Of a DNA stretch of 64,000 nucleotides, positions 8,876 to 17,879 are shown in pieces. Made by a program: the position numbers and the translations under genes. Source of the stretch: Chloracidobacterium sp. (lineage in GTDB: Bacteria > Acidobacteriota > Blastocatellia > Chloracidobacteriales > Chloracidobacteriaceae). The notes beneath the pieces were generated by a model that saw only the letters and a list, made by a program, of their open reading frames with translations, had not been told where the DNA came from and did no database searches. Within the stretch, counting starts at the first letter, position 1; each line of letters begins with the position of its first letter. The DNA lies in assembly GCA_025057975.1 (NCBI GenBank), contig JANWUV010000013.1, forward strand, positions 1 through 64,000, written 5' to 3'.

Positions 8876-10129
8876 ATGTCGCTCGACAGCTTCCGCGAAA
8901 GTCTCACCCAAGCATTCGCCACCATTAGCGCGCACAAGTTTCGGTCGTTACTTACCGTGTTGGGCGTCATCATCGGGACGACCTCCGTGATTTTGGTCTC
9001 ATCCGTCGTCACCGGACTTGAAGAACGCTTCGCCGCCATGGTCGAACGATTTGGAACCAACACCATCTTTGTCTCCAAGTTCGAATTCAACGGCCCGCGC
9101 GAACCGACGTTTGAAGAGCGGCAGCGTAAGGATTTGACCTACGAGGACGGCTTGGCCGTGGCTGAACTGCCGAGCGTCGCCGTGGCGACCGCCTGCCTCG
9201 GCAAGTGGCCCGGCGAGCAGGACGCCGCGATTATGAAGTACCGCGACCGGCAGGCGAGCCGTCCCGTCCTGCGCGGCGGCGACCCGGCGTTTCTCGAAGC
9301 GCGCAACATGCAAATCTTGGCTGGACGCTACTACACCGAGGTTGAAAGCCGGCACGGGATGTCGGTGGCCGTCATTGGCTACGACACGGCTGAGACGCTT
9401 TTCGGTACGACCGAGGCCGTCGGCAACGAGTTCACCATCAACGGGCAGATTTTTCGCGTCGTCGGCGTCCTTGAGAAAAGCGCTGCACGCGGGATGTTTC
9501 CCGGCTCAAACTGGGAAGACAACTGCGCCATCATTCCCCACGCGACGTTTCGCCGGCTTTATCCGCGCGTGAAGGACTACATGATCGTGGCCAGAGCCAA
9601 GGACGGCCAACTCGACCGCATGGTGGACGACATCACGCGGCTGCTGCGCAAGCGGCGCAACGTACCGTTTTACAAACCGGACGACTTTCACATCTCAACG
9701 CCCAACGCCGAAAAAGAAGGCTTTGGCAAAATCACGCTCGTGCTGGCCGCGATTGTTGTCCCGATTTCGGGCATGGCGTTGCTGATCGGCGGCATCGGCG
9801 TTCTGAACATCATGCTGGTTTCCGTCACGGAGCGGACGAAGGAAATCGGCACGCGCCGTGCTCTGGGCGCGCGGCGGATTGACATCATCATGCAGTTTCT
9901 AATTGAAGCGATGTCGCTGACCGGATTAGGCGGCTGCATCGGCATTTTGGTCGGGCTGGGCGTCAGCGGCGTCATCAATGTCGCCATTCCCGATTTGCCG
10001 TCCAGTGTTTCGGCCTTCTGGGTGGTGACCGGCTTTGCCATTTCGGTCGGCATCGGTCTTGTCGCCGGACTCATCCCGGCCATCAAAGCCGCCTATCTCG
10101 ACCCGGCGGAAGCCCTGCGCTACGAATAA
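8876..10129 (+). CDS. ABC transporter permease, MacB/FtsX type (second of pair)
   Basis: A 417-residue paralogue of the preceding permease with the same plan. It has an N-terminal helix (LLTVLGVIIGTTSVILVSSV), a periplasmic core domain, and three C-terminal helices with LNIMLVSVTERTKEIGTRRA. The core domain differs more from its neighbour than the membrane parts do. It is co-directional with the 7601 gene and 33 bases from it, so co-transcription is expected. A partner ATPase is missing here too. Confidence 0.9.
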   Translation: MSLDSFRESLTQAFATISAHKFRSLLTVLGVIIGTTSVILVSSVVTGLEERFAAMVERFGTNTIFVSKFEFNGPREPTFEERQRKDLTYEDGLAVAELPSVAVATACLGKWPGEQDAAIMKYRDRQASRPVLRGGDPAFLEARNMQILAGRYYTEVESRHGMSVAVIGYDTAETLFGTTEAVGNEFTINGQIFRVVGVLEKSAARGMFPGSNWEDNCAIIPHATFRRLYPRVKDYMIVARAKDGQLDRMVDDITRLLRKRRNVPFYKPDDFHISTPNAEKEGFGKITLVLAAIVVPISGMALLIGGIGVLNIMLVSVTERTKEIGTRRALGARRIDIIMQFLIEAMSLTGLGGCIGILVGLGVSGVINVAIPDLPSSVSAFWVVTGFAISVGIGLVAGLIPAIKAAYLDPAEALRYE

Positions 10130-10316
10130 CCGGAAGCCGTCCGACGTGCAAATATCGCCGTGCATTGCGTGATTACTAATCTTGACAAGCTAGGAGTGAC
10201 TACTGTAATACTTGCGTTATCCCAAGCGCAATAATGTTCTCAAAACTTCGGCGTACTCAGCTACATGGCCACATTTTCTTGGTCAGTGGTCAACGCAAGA
10301 GCCTGAGGTACAGCGT

Positions 10317-10946
10317 ATGTATGACAAGCACAGAACCGGCACACTTCGCTCGTTGACTGTTGCCGCCTTGGCAGGCCTATTTTTTCTTACGTTGGCTGAA
10401 GATACATCGGCTCAACATTTGTACCAACAAGTCTCAGCAGGTCATCCGCCTTCCACTCAACGGATGACTCTAAATGTAGCTCACCCCAATGAATCTCCAT
10501 TTCGCATTGAGTCGGCCACTCTTGAAGTCGTCTCCGGACAAATGTGTCTCTTGACGGCAAAGCTAACAAACCTTGGGCCTGGAAATATTGATCGAGTCGG
10601 TTTGGTTTTTTCAGATGGTCAGACATATGTCGGGGGTATTGGACTGGCATTATCTCTGCCTCCTCAAGGTCAGTCGGAAGTGATGGCTCTCCTCAGTAAA
10701 AGCATGGTTCAGCTCACTTCAAGAGTGGCGAACAACCAGTCGCTCACAGTTTTACCCGCCAATGCCTTTTACGAATCACGGGCAGTCTATGTCTTGCCGG
10801 CCGAGCAAATTAGCCGATACGCAACCGCCCGCTTTTTGACATCAAGTTCTCAGCCATGCCCGCCAAATCAGGAAGCTCGTGGCGTTTTAGAAGAAAAAAC
10901 ACCGAAGGGCAGAGAGGATTTGTCGTCAAGGTGTCAAATGAGTTAG
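10317..10946 (+). CDS. Secreted protein of unknown function, 5' part of a frameshifted gene
   Basis: From ATG 10317 the frame encodes a signal peptide (hydrophobic SLTVAALAGLFFLTLA, ending near TSAQ) and a beta-rich mature domain, with LTAKLTNLGPGNIDRVGLVF near its middle. An in-frame ATG at 10212 is possible but adds non-signal-like residues. The frame ends at 10946 after about 16 odd residues that follow a six-A run at 10894-10899. The sequence is noticeably richer in A+T than its neighbours, which suggests acquired DNA. The family was not recognised. See the next entry for the continuation. Confidence 0.6.
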   Translation: MYDKHRTGTLRSLTVAALAGLFFLTLAEDTSAQHLYQQVSAGHPPSTQRMTLNVAHPNESPFRIESATLEVVSGQMCLLTAKLTNLGPGNIDRVGLVFSDGQTYVGGIGLALSLPPQGQSEVMALLSKSMVQLTSRVANNQSLTVLPANAFYESRAVYVLPAEQISRYATARFLTSSSQPCPPNQEARGVLEEKTPKGREDLSSRCQMS

Positions 10947-11140
10947 GCGCTTTGACAACAACTTCATCTGCTTCAACATCCCTACAGAGCATCTGCGCCA
11001 CAATCTATAGCGAGGCTGGGGCAACGCGCGACTTTCTTCACCAACAAACGGGACTCAACTGGACGCTGCATCCATACTTCGTCCGCGAGAGCGGCAATTT
11101 TGTTTTTTACTACTATGAAATCCACTGCTGCGCCTGCTGA
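10898..11140 (+). pseudogene. 3' continuation of the 10317 gene in the -1 frame
   Basis: Adding one A to the run at 10894-10899 would join VLEEK to NTEGQRGFVVKVSNELG and extend the protein to a natural end at 11140, giving about 274 residues. The base composition stays the same A+T-richer type across the junction. The C-terminus (FVFYYYEIHCCAC) has three cysteines. Either the gene is truncated by a real slippage event or the A-run is a sequencing error. Confidence 0.5.
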
Positions 11141-11161
11141 GTTGTTCGAGCTATAGACCAA

Positions 11162-12340
11162 TCACGAACGTGGCGTCGGCAAGGCCTGAATCGCTTCGGC
11201 CACGGCGGCAATCTGCGCTTCCGTATGGGCGGCCGTCACCGTCAGCCGCAGCCGCGAAGCGCCGGGCGGCACGGTCGGCGGACGAATCCCCACCACGTAG
11301 AAGCCGCATTCGTCAAGCGCCCGCATCGCGGCCAGCGTCGCCGACTCCGTGCCAAAGATGACAGGGAAAATCGGCGTCGGCCACGTCGGCGCAAAACCCA
11401 GCGCCGTCGCCATCCGAGCGATGTTGGCGCGCAGAGCGCGTACCGGTTCGTCGCTTTCCATCAACAACCGTACAGCTTCCAACGCGGCGGCGACCGGGGC
11501 TGGCGGCGGAGCGGTCGTGAAAATGAATGGCCGCGCCCGGTTGATGAGCAGTTCGATCACAACGCTCGGCGCGACGACAAACGCCCCAAAGCTCCCCAGC
11601 GCCTTGCCGAGCGTACCCATCGTGATGAGCGGCCGGTTGTCCTGCGCAAGCGTCGCCGCCAGTCCGCGCCCCCCAGGGCCAAGCACGCCCGTCGCATGCG
11701 CTTCGTCTAGCACCACCCACGCGCCGGCGGCTTCGGCGAGGTCAAGCAGTTCGTTGAGCGGCGCAAGGTCGCCGTCCATGGAAAACACGGCGTCGGTGAC
11801 GATGAGCTTCCTGCGCGCTTGCGGATGCGCGGCGATTTTAGCCCGCAGGTCATCCACGTCGTTGTGACGATAGACGACGACCGTGGCGCGGCTAAGGCGG
11901 CAGCCGTCAATGAGACTGGCGTGATTGAGCGCGTCGGAAAAGATGACATCGCGCGCGTCGGCCAGCGCCGTCAGAAGCGACAGGTTGGCGTGGTAGCCGC
12001 TGTTGAAAAGCAACGCGCGGTAGCCGGGGCGTCCGCCGACCTTGAAGTTGACCAACGCGGTCTCAAGCTCGGCATGCAGCGCCAGCGTACCGCAAATCAG
12101 ACGGCTTGCCGTCGCGCCCGTTCCCCAGCGGGCTGTCGCCGTCTGCGCGGCGGCGATCAGGCGCGGATGCATCGCCAAGCCAAGGTAATCGTTGCTGGAG
12201 AAGTTCACCCACTGCCGGCCGTTGTACTGAAACGTCACCGTCGGCGGCGCTTGCGCCGGGCGCAGTTCGCGCCACCGATCCGCCGCGCGAATGGCTTCCA
12301 GTTCGGCTGTGAGTTCAGCTTGAAGCGTCGAGAGGGACAT
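11162..12340 (-). CDS. bioF: 8-amino-7-oxononanoate synthase-like PLP enzyme (alpha-oxoamine synthase)
   Basis: A 392-residue cytoplasmic class-II PLP enzyme. BioF condenses pimeloyl-ACP or -CoA with L-alanine in biotin synthesis. Visible motifs are [10 protein letters not shown] (48-57), the PLP-stacking His140 in LNHAS, DEAHATG (212-218) and the Schiff-base Lys246 in [11 protein letters not shown]. The start has a strong ribosome site (GGGAGG). No other bio gene is nearby. The related enzymes KBL, serine palmitoyltransferase and ALA synthase share this fold, so the exact acyl donor is inferred. Confidence 0.85.
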   Translation of the reverse strand: MSLSTLQAELTAELEAIRAADRWRELRPAQAPPTVTFQYNGRQWVNFSSNDYLGLAMHPRLIAAAQTATARWGTGATASRLICGTLALHAELETALVNFKVGGRPGYRALLFNSGYHANLSLLTALADARDVIFSDALNHASLIDGCRLSRATVVVYRHNDVDDLRAKIAAHPQARRKLIVTDAVFSMDGDLAPLNELLDLAEAAGAWVVLDEAHATGVLGPGGRGLAATLAQDNRPLITMGTLGKALGSFGAFVVAPSVVIELLINRARPFIFTTAPPPAPVAAALEAVRLLMESDEPVRALRANIARMATALGFAPTWPTPIFPVIFGTESATLAAMRALDECGFYVVGIRPPTVPPGASRLRLTVTAAHTEAQIAAVAEAIQALPTPRS

Positions 12341-12750
12341 TGGTCGCTTCGCCTCCCTGCGGTTTTAGCGCGCCTTCAAGAAAAATGTAGCGATTTCCCC
12401 GCCGGTCGGCGGGGTTGTGGGTGAGGGTGTGCGAAAGTGGCGGTTACAGCCGTCAGGCAAGATAGCCTGCAAGGCGAGCGGCAACCTTACAGCCCAGCGA
12501 ACGCGCCGCGCGTCCTCTTGGGGAACAGCGTTTCTGAGCCGCCCAAATCCGCCTCGTGGTGGACCACTACACCAGTGACGCGGCCTTTACGCCGGGGTGT
12601 CGCTAGGCCTGAGCAAAACCACCTTCAGCACAGTGACAGGCGGTTTGGAATTGGCGGCGTTCAGCGCCGTATCGTACCGTAGGTTGGAAAACAGCCTACA
12701 AGGTGGACCGCCTTCACCGATGCGAAAAAGCTGGAAAGCAGCGGTTTTGT
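12341..12750. other. Non-coding interval with short hairpins
   Basis: About 400 bases between the divergent bioF and the SUFU-domain gene. Two short hairpins share an AGCCT.CAAGG right arm: CAGGC/GCCTG (12454-12458/12465-12469) and GTAGGTTG/CAGCCTAC (12679-12686/12692-12699, with a G-U pair). TGGAAAGCAGCGG at 12732-12744 repeats a 6536-6548 sequence. No promoter could be picked with confidence. Confidence 0.45.
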
Positions 12751-13329
12751 ATGTCCGTCCCACCCATTCCCGCCAGCCCACCGACGCCTAACCCGCCGAC
12801 GCCGCGTATGCGGCGGCTGTTTTTCAAAATGTCCGAACACTGGGGGCGGCCGACCCGGATGGCGGCGCACGACGACCTGCACATCGCCGTCTGGGAAGAC
12901 CCCGCCGGCGCAGCGACGGCCTTCAACACGCTGGGGCTGTCCGAAGTCGCCTGCGCCGCCGACGGCTCACCCATCGAACTGCACTGGTTGGTCAAACACC
13001 CGCTCGACCTTGCCGGGCAAACGGCGGCCGCCCTGTTCTTGGCGCAACTGGCGGCGGCGGCCCGCGCCCCGGAAGTACGATTTGACTGGCACGGTCGCGT
13101 ACACACGCCGGGCGGCGTTCCCGGTTTCACCTGCTGTTACGACGTATGGCTGCACCCGGCGCTGACCGACGCCGATCCCGACACGCTCGAAGATGCGGCC
13201 GGCGCGGTCAAACTGCTCTACGTCATACCGCTGACCGAGTATGAAAACTTTGTTCTGGCGCAGCGCGGCGTGGAAGCTTTGCTCGATTATGTCCAGACAA
13301 ATGCGATTGACTTGCTGACGCCGCGCTAA
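12751..13329 (+). CDS. Suppressor-of-fused (SUFU) domain protein
   Basis: From ATG 12751 this is a 192-residue soluble protein. It begins with a proline-rich tail (PPIPASPPTPNPPTP). The single domain has the bacterial SUFU-like pattern: an N-terminal HWGRPTRMAA, then WEDPAGAATAFNTLGLSEV, a central basic stretch, and a C-terminal VIPLTEYENFVLAQRGVEAL. Bacterial SUFU proteins are often found as immunity proteins or orphan genes; no toxin gene is beside this one. An earlier start at 12703 reads through a hairpin repeat and is less likely. Confidence 0.75.
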   Translation: MSVPPIPASPPTPNPPTPRMRRLFFKMSEHWGRPTRMAAHDDLHIAVWEDPAGAATAFNTLGLSEVACAADGSPIELHWLVKHPLDLAGQTAAALFLAQLAAAARAPEVRFDWHGRVHTPGGVPGFTCCYDVWLHPALTDADPDTLEDAAGAVKLLYVIPLTEYENFVLAQRGVEALLDYVQTNAIDLLTPR

Positions 13330-13403
13330 GAAAATACGCCGAACTACTTTTTTTGAAAATCTTAAGAAGTCCGCCGCGCCCTTCTGCATAACAATGAAAG
13401 GCT

Positions 13404-15629
13404 ATGTCCCCCCCCCCAGATGACAACCGCCGGATGACGCCTGAACAGGAAGCGGCCTACACGGCCGCACTGGACGCCTACCTGCGAGGTGAAGACACGC
13501 TCGTCCCCTTCGCCAACCTGCAAGCCGACGCTTGGCCGGCGGCGGCCGACATCATTCGCTGCCACCACCGGTTGGTGCGTGAACGTTCGGCTGCGGCGGC
13601 CGACGCCGGCGCGCTGGAGTCCCGCAGCGCCGAGTTTCTCACGCGGGTTTTCCAAGCCTACGACGCGCGTCACGCCGCGCTCAAACGCAACTTTGAAGAC
13701 CTCTGCCAATCCACCGGGCTGGCGACTTGGACGTACAATGTCGCCGACCAACGCCTCTGCCTGTCAGCGCAATCCCTTGCACGCATGGGCGTTGACGTAC
13801 GTGACACGCCGGTCACGCCGCCGGAAGCCATCGAGCGGTTCGTCCACCCGGACGACCGCGCCTACGTCCATGAAATGCTGATGAAGGTGGCCGCCGACGG
13901 TCAGGCGCGCGAGCTGCGGTATCGCTTCACACCGCCCGGTTGCAGCCCGCAGTGGCGACATTGCCGCGCCGTCGCCCGGCGGGACGCCAACGGGCGCGTC
14001 ACCAACGTATTTCTGGTCTCGCGGGACATCAACGCCGAAGTGGAGAGGGAAGAGGAAATTCGCCTGCTCGGCGCTATTTTGGATCACATCAACGACATAG
14101 TGCTGGTGACGGAGCCGGAACCGATTGACCCACCAGGGCCGCGCATCGTGTACGTCAACCGAGCCTTTGAGCGGATGACCGGCTACACGCGAGAAGAAGT
14201 CATTGGAAAAACGCCGCGTATCCTTCAGGGACCCGGCACCTCCCCGGAAGCCCGCGCCCGCATCCGTGAGGCGCTGCGGAACTGGCGACCGATTACGTTG
14301 GACATCCTCAACTACCGGAAAGACGGTAGCGAGTTTTGGGCGGAGTTGGCGATTACGCCGGTGGCGCGCCCCGACGGCTGGGTGACGCACTGGGTGGCGG
14401 TGCAGCGCGACATCACCGAACGTCGCCGCGCCGAAGCCCGGCAGCGGCAACGCTCAAAAATGGAGGCCGTCGGGCAGTTGGCGGCCGGCATCGCCCACAA
14501 CTTCAACAACGTCTTGGCGATCATTCAGGGCTACGGCGAAATCGTGCGCCGCGATGTCGGGGACTCGCCTGCAACTCGGCGGCGCATGGACAAACTGTTG
14601 CAGGCGGCGAAACGCGGCACGGCACTGGTGCAGGAACTGGGGGCGTTCGCGCGGCAACGCGAAACTCGGCCGGAAATGCTCAATGTTCACCGCGTGCTTG
14701 ACGAAACGCTGGACATGGTGCGCCAACTCCTGCCGGCCGAGATTGAGTTTACCGGACTGTGTGTGCAGTCGCCGGAAGCCGAAACCAAGGCGCTCTGCGC
14801 CTATCTCGACGCCGGCCAGTTCTCGCAGGCAGTGCTCAACCTCATCATCAATGCCCGCGACGCCATGCCCCATGGCGGACAGCTTACGGTGACGCTGGGA
14901 AAGCGCTTCATCAGCGAAGATGTCATCAGTCAAATGTCTGCCCGCGTCGTGTTCGCCCACATGCCGTCGCCGGGCGACTACATCACGGTCGCTGTCGAAG
15001 ATACCGGCGTCGGCATGGACGCCGAGACGCAGCGCCGCATCTTTGAGCCGTTTTTCACGACGAAGGAAGTTGGGTATGGCACGGGCTTGGGGCTGGCGAC
15101 GGTGTACGGCTTCGTAGCGGAAAGCCAAGGCTTCATCACGGTGGACTCCGCGCCGGGCGTCGGCACAACCATCACACTGTTTTTCCCGGTTGCAACCGGC
15201 GGCGCGGCGCGCGCCGAAGAGTTCTCCGGGGAGTTCAGAGCGTCACCGTTGTCCTTGCCGGCGGACGCAACGGCCGTAGTTATTGAAGACGAGCCGGCGC
15301 TGTGCGCTTTACTGGCGGAGCATCTGTCGGTGATGGGCTTTGCGCACGTTCACCAACTGCATGACGGCGCACAGGCATTGCCGTTTGCGATGAACCTTGG
15401 GAAGCCGCTGACTTTAGTGGCTTCCGACTTCTCACTGCCCCATGTCAGCGGCGGACAACTCATCGCCGAGCTGGCCGAACGCGGCTTGTGTGAGCGGTTT
15501 TTGCTTATCAGCGGCCTACCCACGGCAGGCGCAGTTCCGACACTGCCACCTTCCACCCGCCTTGAGCGGCTGACAAAACCATTTTCAGTGAAGCAGTTAC
15601 GTAGGGCGGTGCAGACGCTATTCGATTAA
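13404..15629 (+). CDS. Hybrid sensor histidine kinase (PAS-PAS-HisKA-HATPase-REC)
   Basis: A 741-residue soluble kinase with no membrane segment. Order: N-terminal region with a coiled stretch, a first PAS domain (about 105-210), a second PAS domain (about 222-345), HisKA with His365 in GIAHNFNN, HATPase with DTGVGM and GTGLGLATVYG, and a receiver with phosphoacceptor Asp675 and LTKPF. The second PAS resembles LOV domains around GKTPRILQG (268-276) but has Pro271 where the photoactive Cys would be. A run of ten C (13408-13417) sits right after the ATG. A second in-frame ATG at 13434 would place that run in the leader. No response-regulator gene is adjacent. Confidence 0.9.
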   Translation: MSPPPDDNRRMTPEQEAAYTAALDAYLRGEDTLVPFANLQADAWPAAADIIRCHHRLVRERSAAAADAGALESRSAEFLTRVFQAYDARHAALKRNFEDLCQSTGLATWTYNVADQRLCLSAQSLARMGVDVRDTPVTPPEAIERFVHPDDRAYVHEMLMKVAADGQARELRYRFTPPGCSPQWRHCRAVARRDANGRVTNVFLVSRDINAEVEREEEIRLLGAILDHINDIVLVTEPEPIDPPGPRIVYVNRAFERMTGYTREEVIGKTPRILQGPGTSPEARARIREALRNWRPITLDILNYRKDGSEFWAELAITPVARPDGWVTHWVAVQRDITERRRAEARQRQRSKMEAVGQLAAGIAHNFNNVLAIIQGYGEIVRRDVGDSPATRRRMDKLLQAAKRGTALVQELGAFARQRETRPEMLNVHRVLDETLDMVRQLLPAEIEFTGLCVQSPEAETKALCAYLDAGQFSQAVLNLIINARDAMPHGGQLTVTLGKRFISEDVISQMSARVVFAHMPSPGDYITVAVEDTGVGMDAETQRRIFEPFFTTKEVGYGTGLGLATVYGFVAESQGFITVDSAPGVGTTITLFFPVATGGAARAEEFSGEFRASPLSLPADATAVVIEDEPALCALLAEHLSVMGFAHVHQLHDGAQALPFAMNLGKPLTLVASDFSLPHVSGGQLIAELAERGLCERFLLISGLPTAGAVPTLPPSTRLERLTKPFSVKQLRRAVQTLFD
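13408..13417 (+). repeat. C10 homopolymer at the 5' end of the hybrid kinase gene
   Basis: Ten consecutive C follow the ATGT of the annotated start and encode part of SPPP. Gain or loss of one base would move translation from 13404 out of frame. If ATG 13434 is the true start the tract is in the untranslated leader and could change its spacing. Confidence 0.7.
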
Positions 15630-15642
15630 AGCTGGCATCGCA

Positions 15643-15665
15643 GGAGGGCGGGGCATGCGCCCTCC
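15643..15665. terminator. Bidirectional terminator-like hairpin between convergent genes
   Basis: GGAGGGCG (15643-15650) pairs perfectly with CGCCCTCC (15658-15665) around a 7-base loop. It lies 13 bases after the kinase stop and 9 bases before the end of the convergent radical SAM gene. No T-run follows on either strand, so efficiency is uncertain. Confidence 0.5.
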
Positions 15666-15674
15666 CGCGAACAT

Positions 15675-16844
15675 CTATGAAGCGGCGGCGACGGCCGTTC
15701 CAGCTTCCAGCGCCTCAACCCGCTTACGCGCAGCGATAATCTCGCGCTCCAACCGTTTGATCTTGACCAGATGTTTGGGGTTGAACGCCAGCGACGGGTA
15801 ATAGCAGTTGCTTTCGTGTGTACAGAAACACCCATCCTTGACGCGCGCCCGGCGCAGGTTCATCGCTTCGGAATACCACAACGCCGAAAAATTCCAGTCG
15901 TAGTCGCGCAGGTTGCCGATGGGCGGTAGGTTTTCACAGCTCGACACCGTTCCCTCATCGTAAATGACGCCGCCGGCCGTCCCGGCGAAGCACCGTAGTT
16001 GGGCCTTCTGCTCTTCCTGCGTCTTGGCGATGAGTTCGTGCATGTAGATGTCCACCGCCGCCTTGAAGGCGCCGTTCGGGCCGCTGTAAACGTTTTTGGC
16101 GCGACCGCTCCGCGAATCCTCCAGAATCATCTCGGACAGCCGCCGGTAACGCTCCAAGTCAATGTTGAGTTCCTCCGGGCGTGCGGCCGGCGGACGGATG
16201 TAGTTGACGTTGATTTTGTCCGGCTTGAGGTCGTTTTTGAGAAATTCGTACCACTCGAACAGCCGGTCTTGGTTGGAGTTCATGACACAAGTGCAGGTTT
16301 GAACGTCCAGCCGCCCAAAGTGTTTTTTGAGCTTCTGAAGTTGGCGCGCCGTATCAATTGCGCGCGCCCAGCTGCCCGGCTTTTGGCGAATCTTGTCGTG
16401 TTCGGCTTCCAAGCCATCAATACCCAGCGCTACCGTGACATGTAGGTTGGGACACTCTGTCAGGATGCGCTCCACATCGGGCAGAATGCGTTTCTGAATC
16501 TGCCCGTTTGACATCAGGTAGATGGATTCCAGCCGGTTGTTCTTGTAAAACGCCCGCGCAATGTCCGGCAGGTCAAGGCGGGTGAACGGCTCGCCGCCAG
16601 CGATGACAAGGACGGAAAGGTTACCGCCCAATGTCTCACTGATGCGCACGATGTGTTCCGTCTTCATTTGCAACTTCTTGCGCTCTTTGTCATCCAGTTC
16701 GTCGGTGAAAAAGCAGTGGACACAGCGCATGTCGCAAACGGACGTAACCAAGATGTTGAGAAAAGCGGGCGCAAACGGTCGGCCCAGCGCAAGACGTCCG
16801 TAGCGTTTGAGTAACTCCTTGGTCATCTGGTCAAGAAATGACAT
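15675..16844 (-). CDS. Radical SAM protein with C-terminal cysteine-rich (SPASM-like) region
   Basis: A 389-residue protein. The [4Fe-4S] motif CxxxCxxC is at Cys37, Cys41 and Cys44 (CDMRCVHC), followed by the SAM-contacting AGGEPFTR. The last 110 residues carry further cysteines (RCFAGTAGG, SSCENL, GCFCTHESNC), suggesting one or two auxiliary clusters as in SPASM proteins. An N-terminal amphipathic segment (TKELLKRYGRLAL) and a C-terminal coiled stretch (KIKRLEREIIAARKRVEALE) are present. A GGAG ribosome site precedes the ATG. It is divergent from a patatin and a membrane glycosyltransferase. No precursor peptide gene was found, so a substrate cannot be named. Confidence 0.85.
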   Translation of the reverse strand: MSFLDQMTKELLKRYGRLALGRPFAPAFLNILVTSVCDMRCVHCFFTDELDDKERKKLQMKTEHIVRISETLGGNLSVLVIAGGEPFTRLDLPDIARAFYKNNRLESIYLMSNGQIQKRILPDVERILTECPNLHVTVALGIDGLEAEHDKIRQKPGSWARAIDTARQLQKLKKHFGRLDVQTCTCVMNSNQDRLFEWYEFLKNDLKPDKINVNYIRPPAARPEELNIDLERYRRLSEMILEDSRSGRAKNVYSGPNGAFKAAVDIYMHELIAKTQEEQKAQLRCFAGTAGGVIYDEGTVSSCENLPPIGNLRDYDWNFSALWYSEAMNLRRARVKDGCFCTHESNCYYPSLAFNPKHLVKIKRLEREIIAARKRVEALEAGTAVAAAS

Positions 16845-17087
16845 AGAACCCGTCTCCAGCAGAAAGGTCGGAGCGTAGCCGTGGTAGGCAGGTCAAGCGT
16901 GCCGGGGAGTCGAAGGTACTTGCTTTTGGCTGGGCGCGGCAAGAGAAGCGCGTGCGTGCTTGCCGAGATTGACCGACGTCGTCCGGCGACTTCGGTTGGT
17001 TCGCCGCCGCAAGACCGATTACCCTTGCCTTTTCCCCCGGCAATCAAACCGGCGCTTCCGAAACGCCAAGCGATTTGGTAGGCGACA

Positions 17088-17846
17088 ATGCGCGCTTTTC
17101 CAACCACCTCCGGTCTTGGTCTGGCCCTAAGCGGCGGCGGCCCGCGCGGGCTGGCGCACATCGGCGTCGTCAAGGCGCTGGAAGTGTACGGGCTGGTTCC
17201 GACGTTCATCGCCGGAACCAGCGCCGGCAGCATCATCGGCGCTATGCTGGCAGCGGGGATGTCGTGGCGCGAGATGTACGACATTGCGGCGTCCACCTTC
17301 TGGCCGGAGTTGTTTGACGGTGAGAGTTTGGAACGCTTCTGCATGCGATACCTGCCCGCCGCTTTTGACGAGCTGGAGCGTCCCTTTGCCGCGATCGCCA
17401 GCGAGTGGCCGTCGCGCCGGTTAGTGTTGCTCGACGAGGGCGACCTACCCAGCGCGATCAGCGCCAGCTGCGCCCTGCCGGGTGTGCGGCGTCCTGTCGT
17501 CCGCAACGGGCTGACCTTACTGGACGGCGGCATCGCTTGTCCGTTGCCCTCCGCGCCGGTCCGTGAGATGGGGGCGACCTTGGTCGTGGCTTCCGATGTG
17601 CTGGGTGTTTCTTCCGTCCTGCGTGCCGTCGGCGTGGAGCCGACGAACCCGGCGGTGCGTCGGTTTTTCCCCGACCATTACCGCTGCGCGCTGGACGCCG
17701 CCGACGTGCTCATCGCCCCGGCGATTCCACTCGCCGGGATGCTGCCGACGGAGCGCGGTCTAGAGGCGGTGGTTGCCGCCGGTGAAGCCGCCGCCTGCGC
17801 AGCCCTTGATCGCGTGCTTGACCTTTGCCTTCGGCGCAGCGCCTGA
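17088..17846 (+). CDS. Patatin-like phospholipase
   Basis: A 252-residue RssA-type acyl hydrolase that cleaves ester bonds in lipids. The oxyanion-hole motif GGGPRG is at 16-21, the nucleophile Ser45 in GTSAG, and the dyad Asp146 in DGG. No signal peptide is visible, so it acts in the cytoplasm or on the inner membrane face. It is shorter than plant patatins but normal for the bacterial group. The glycosyltransferase gene begins 33 bases downstream and may be co-transcribed. Confidence 0.9.
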   Translation: MRAFPTTSGLGLALSGGGPRGLAHIGVVKALEVYGLVPTFIAGTSAGSIIGAMLAAGMSWREMYDIAASTFWPELFDGESLERFCMRYLPAAFDELERPFAAIASEWPSRRLVLLDEGDLPSAISASCALPGVRRPVVRNGLTLLDGGIACPLPSAPVREMGATLVVASDVLGVSSVLRAVGVEPTNPAVRRFFPDHYRCALDAADVLIAPAIPLAGMLPTERGLEAVVAAGEAAACAALDRVLDLCLRRSA

Positions 17847-17879
17847 AGACGCGGCGCTCATCCGCATGGTGGTTCGCCG

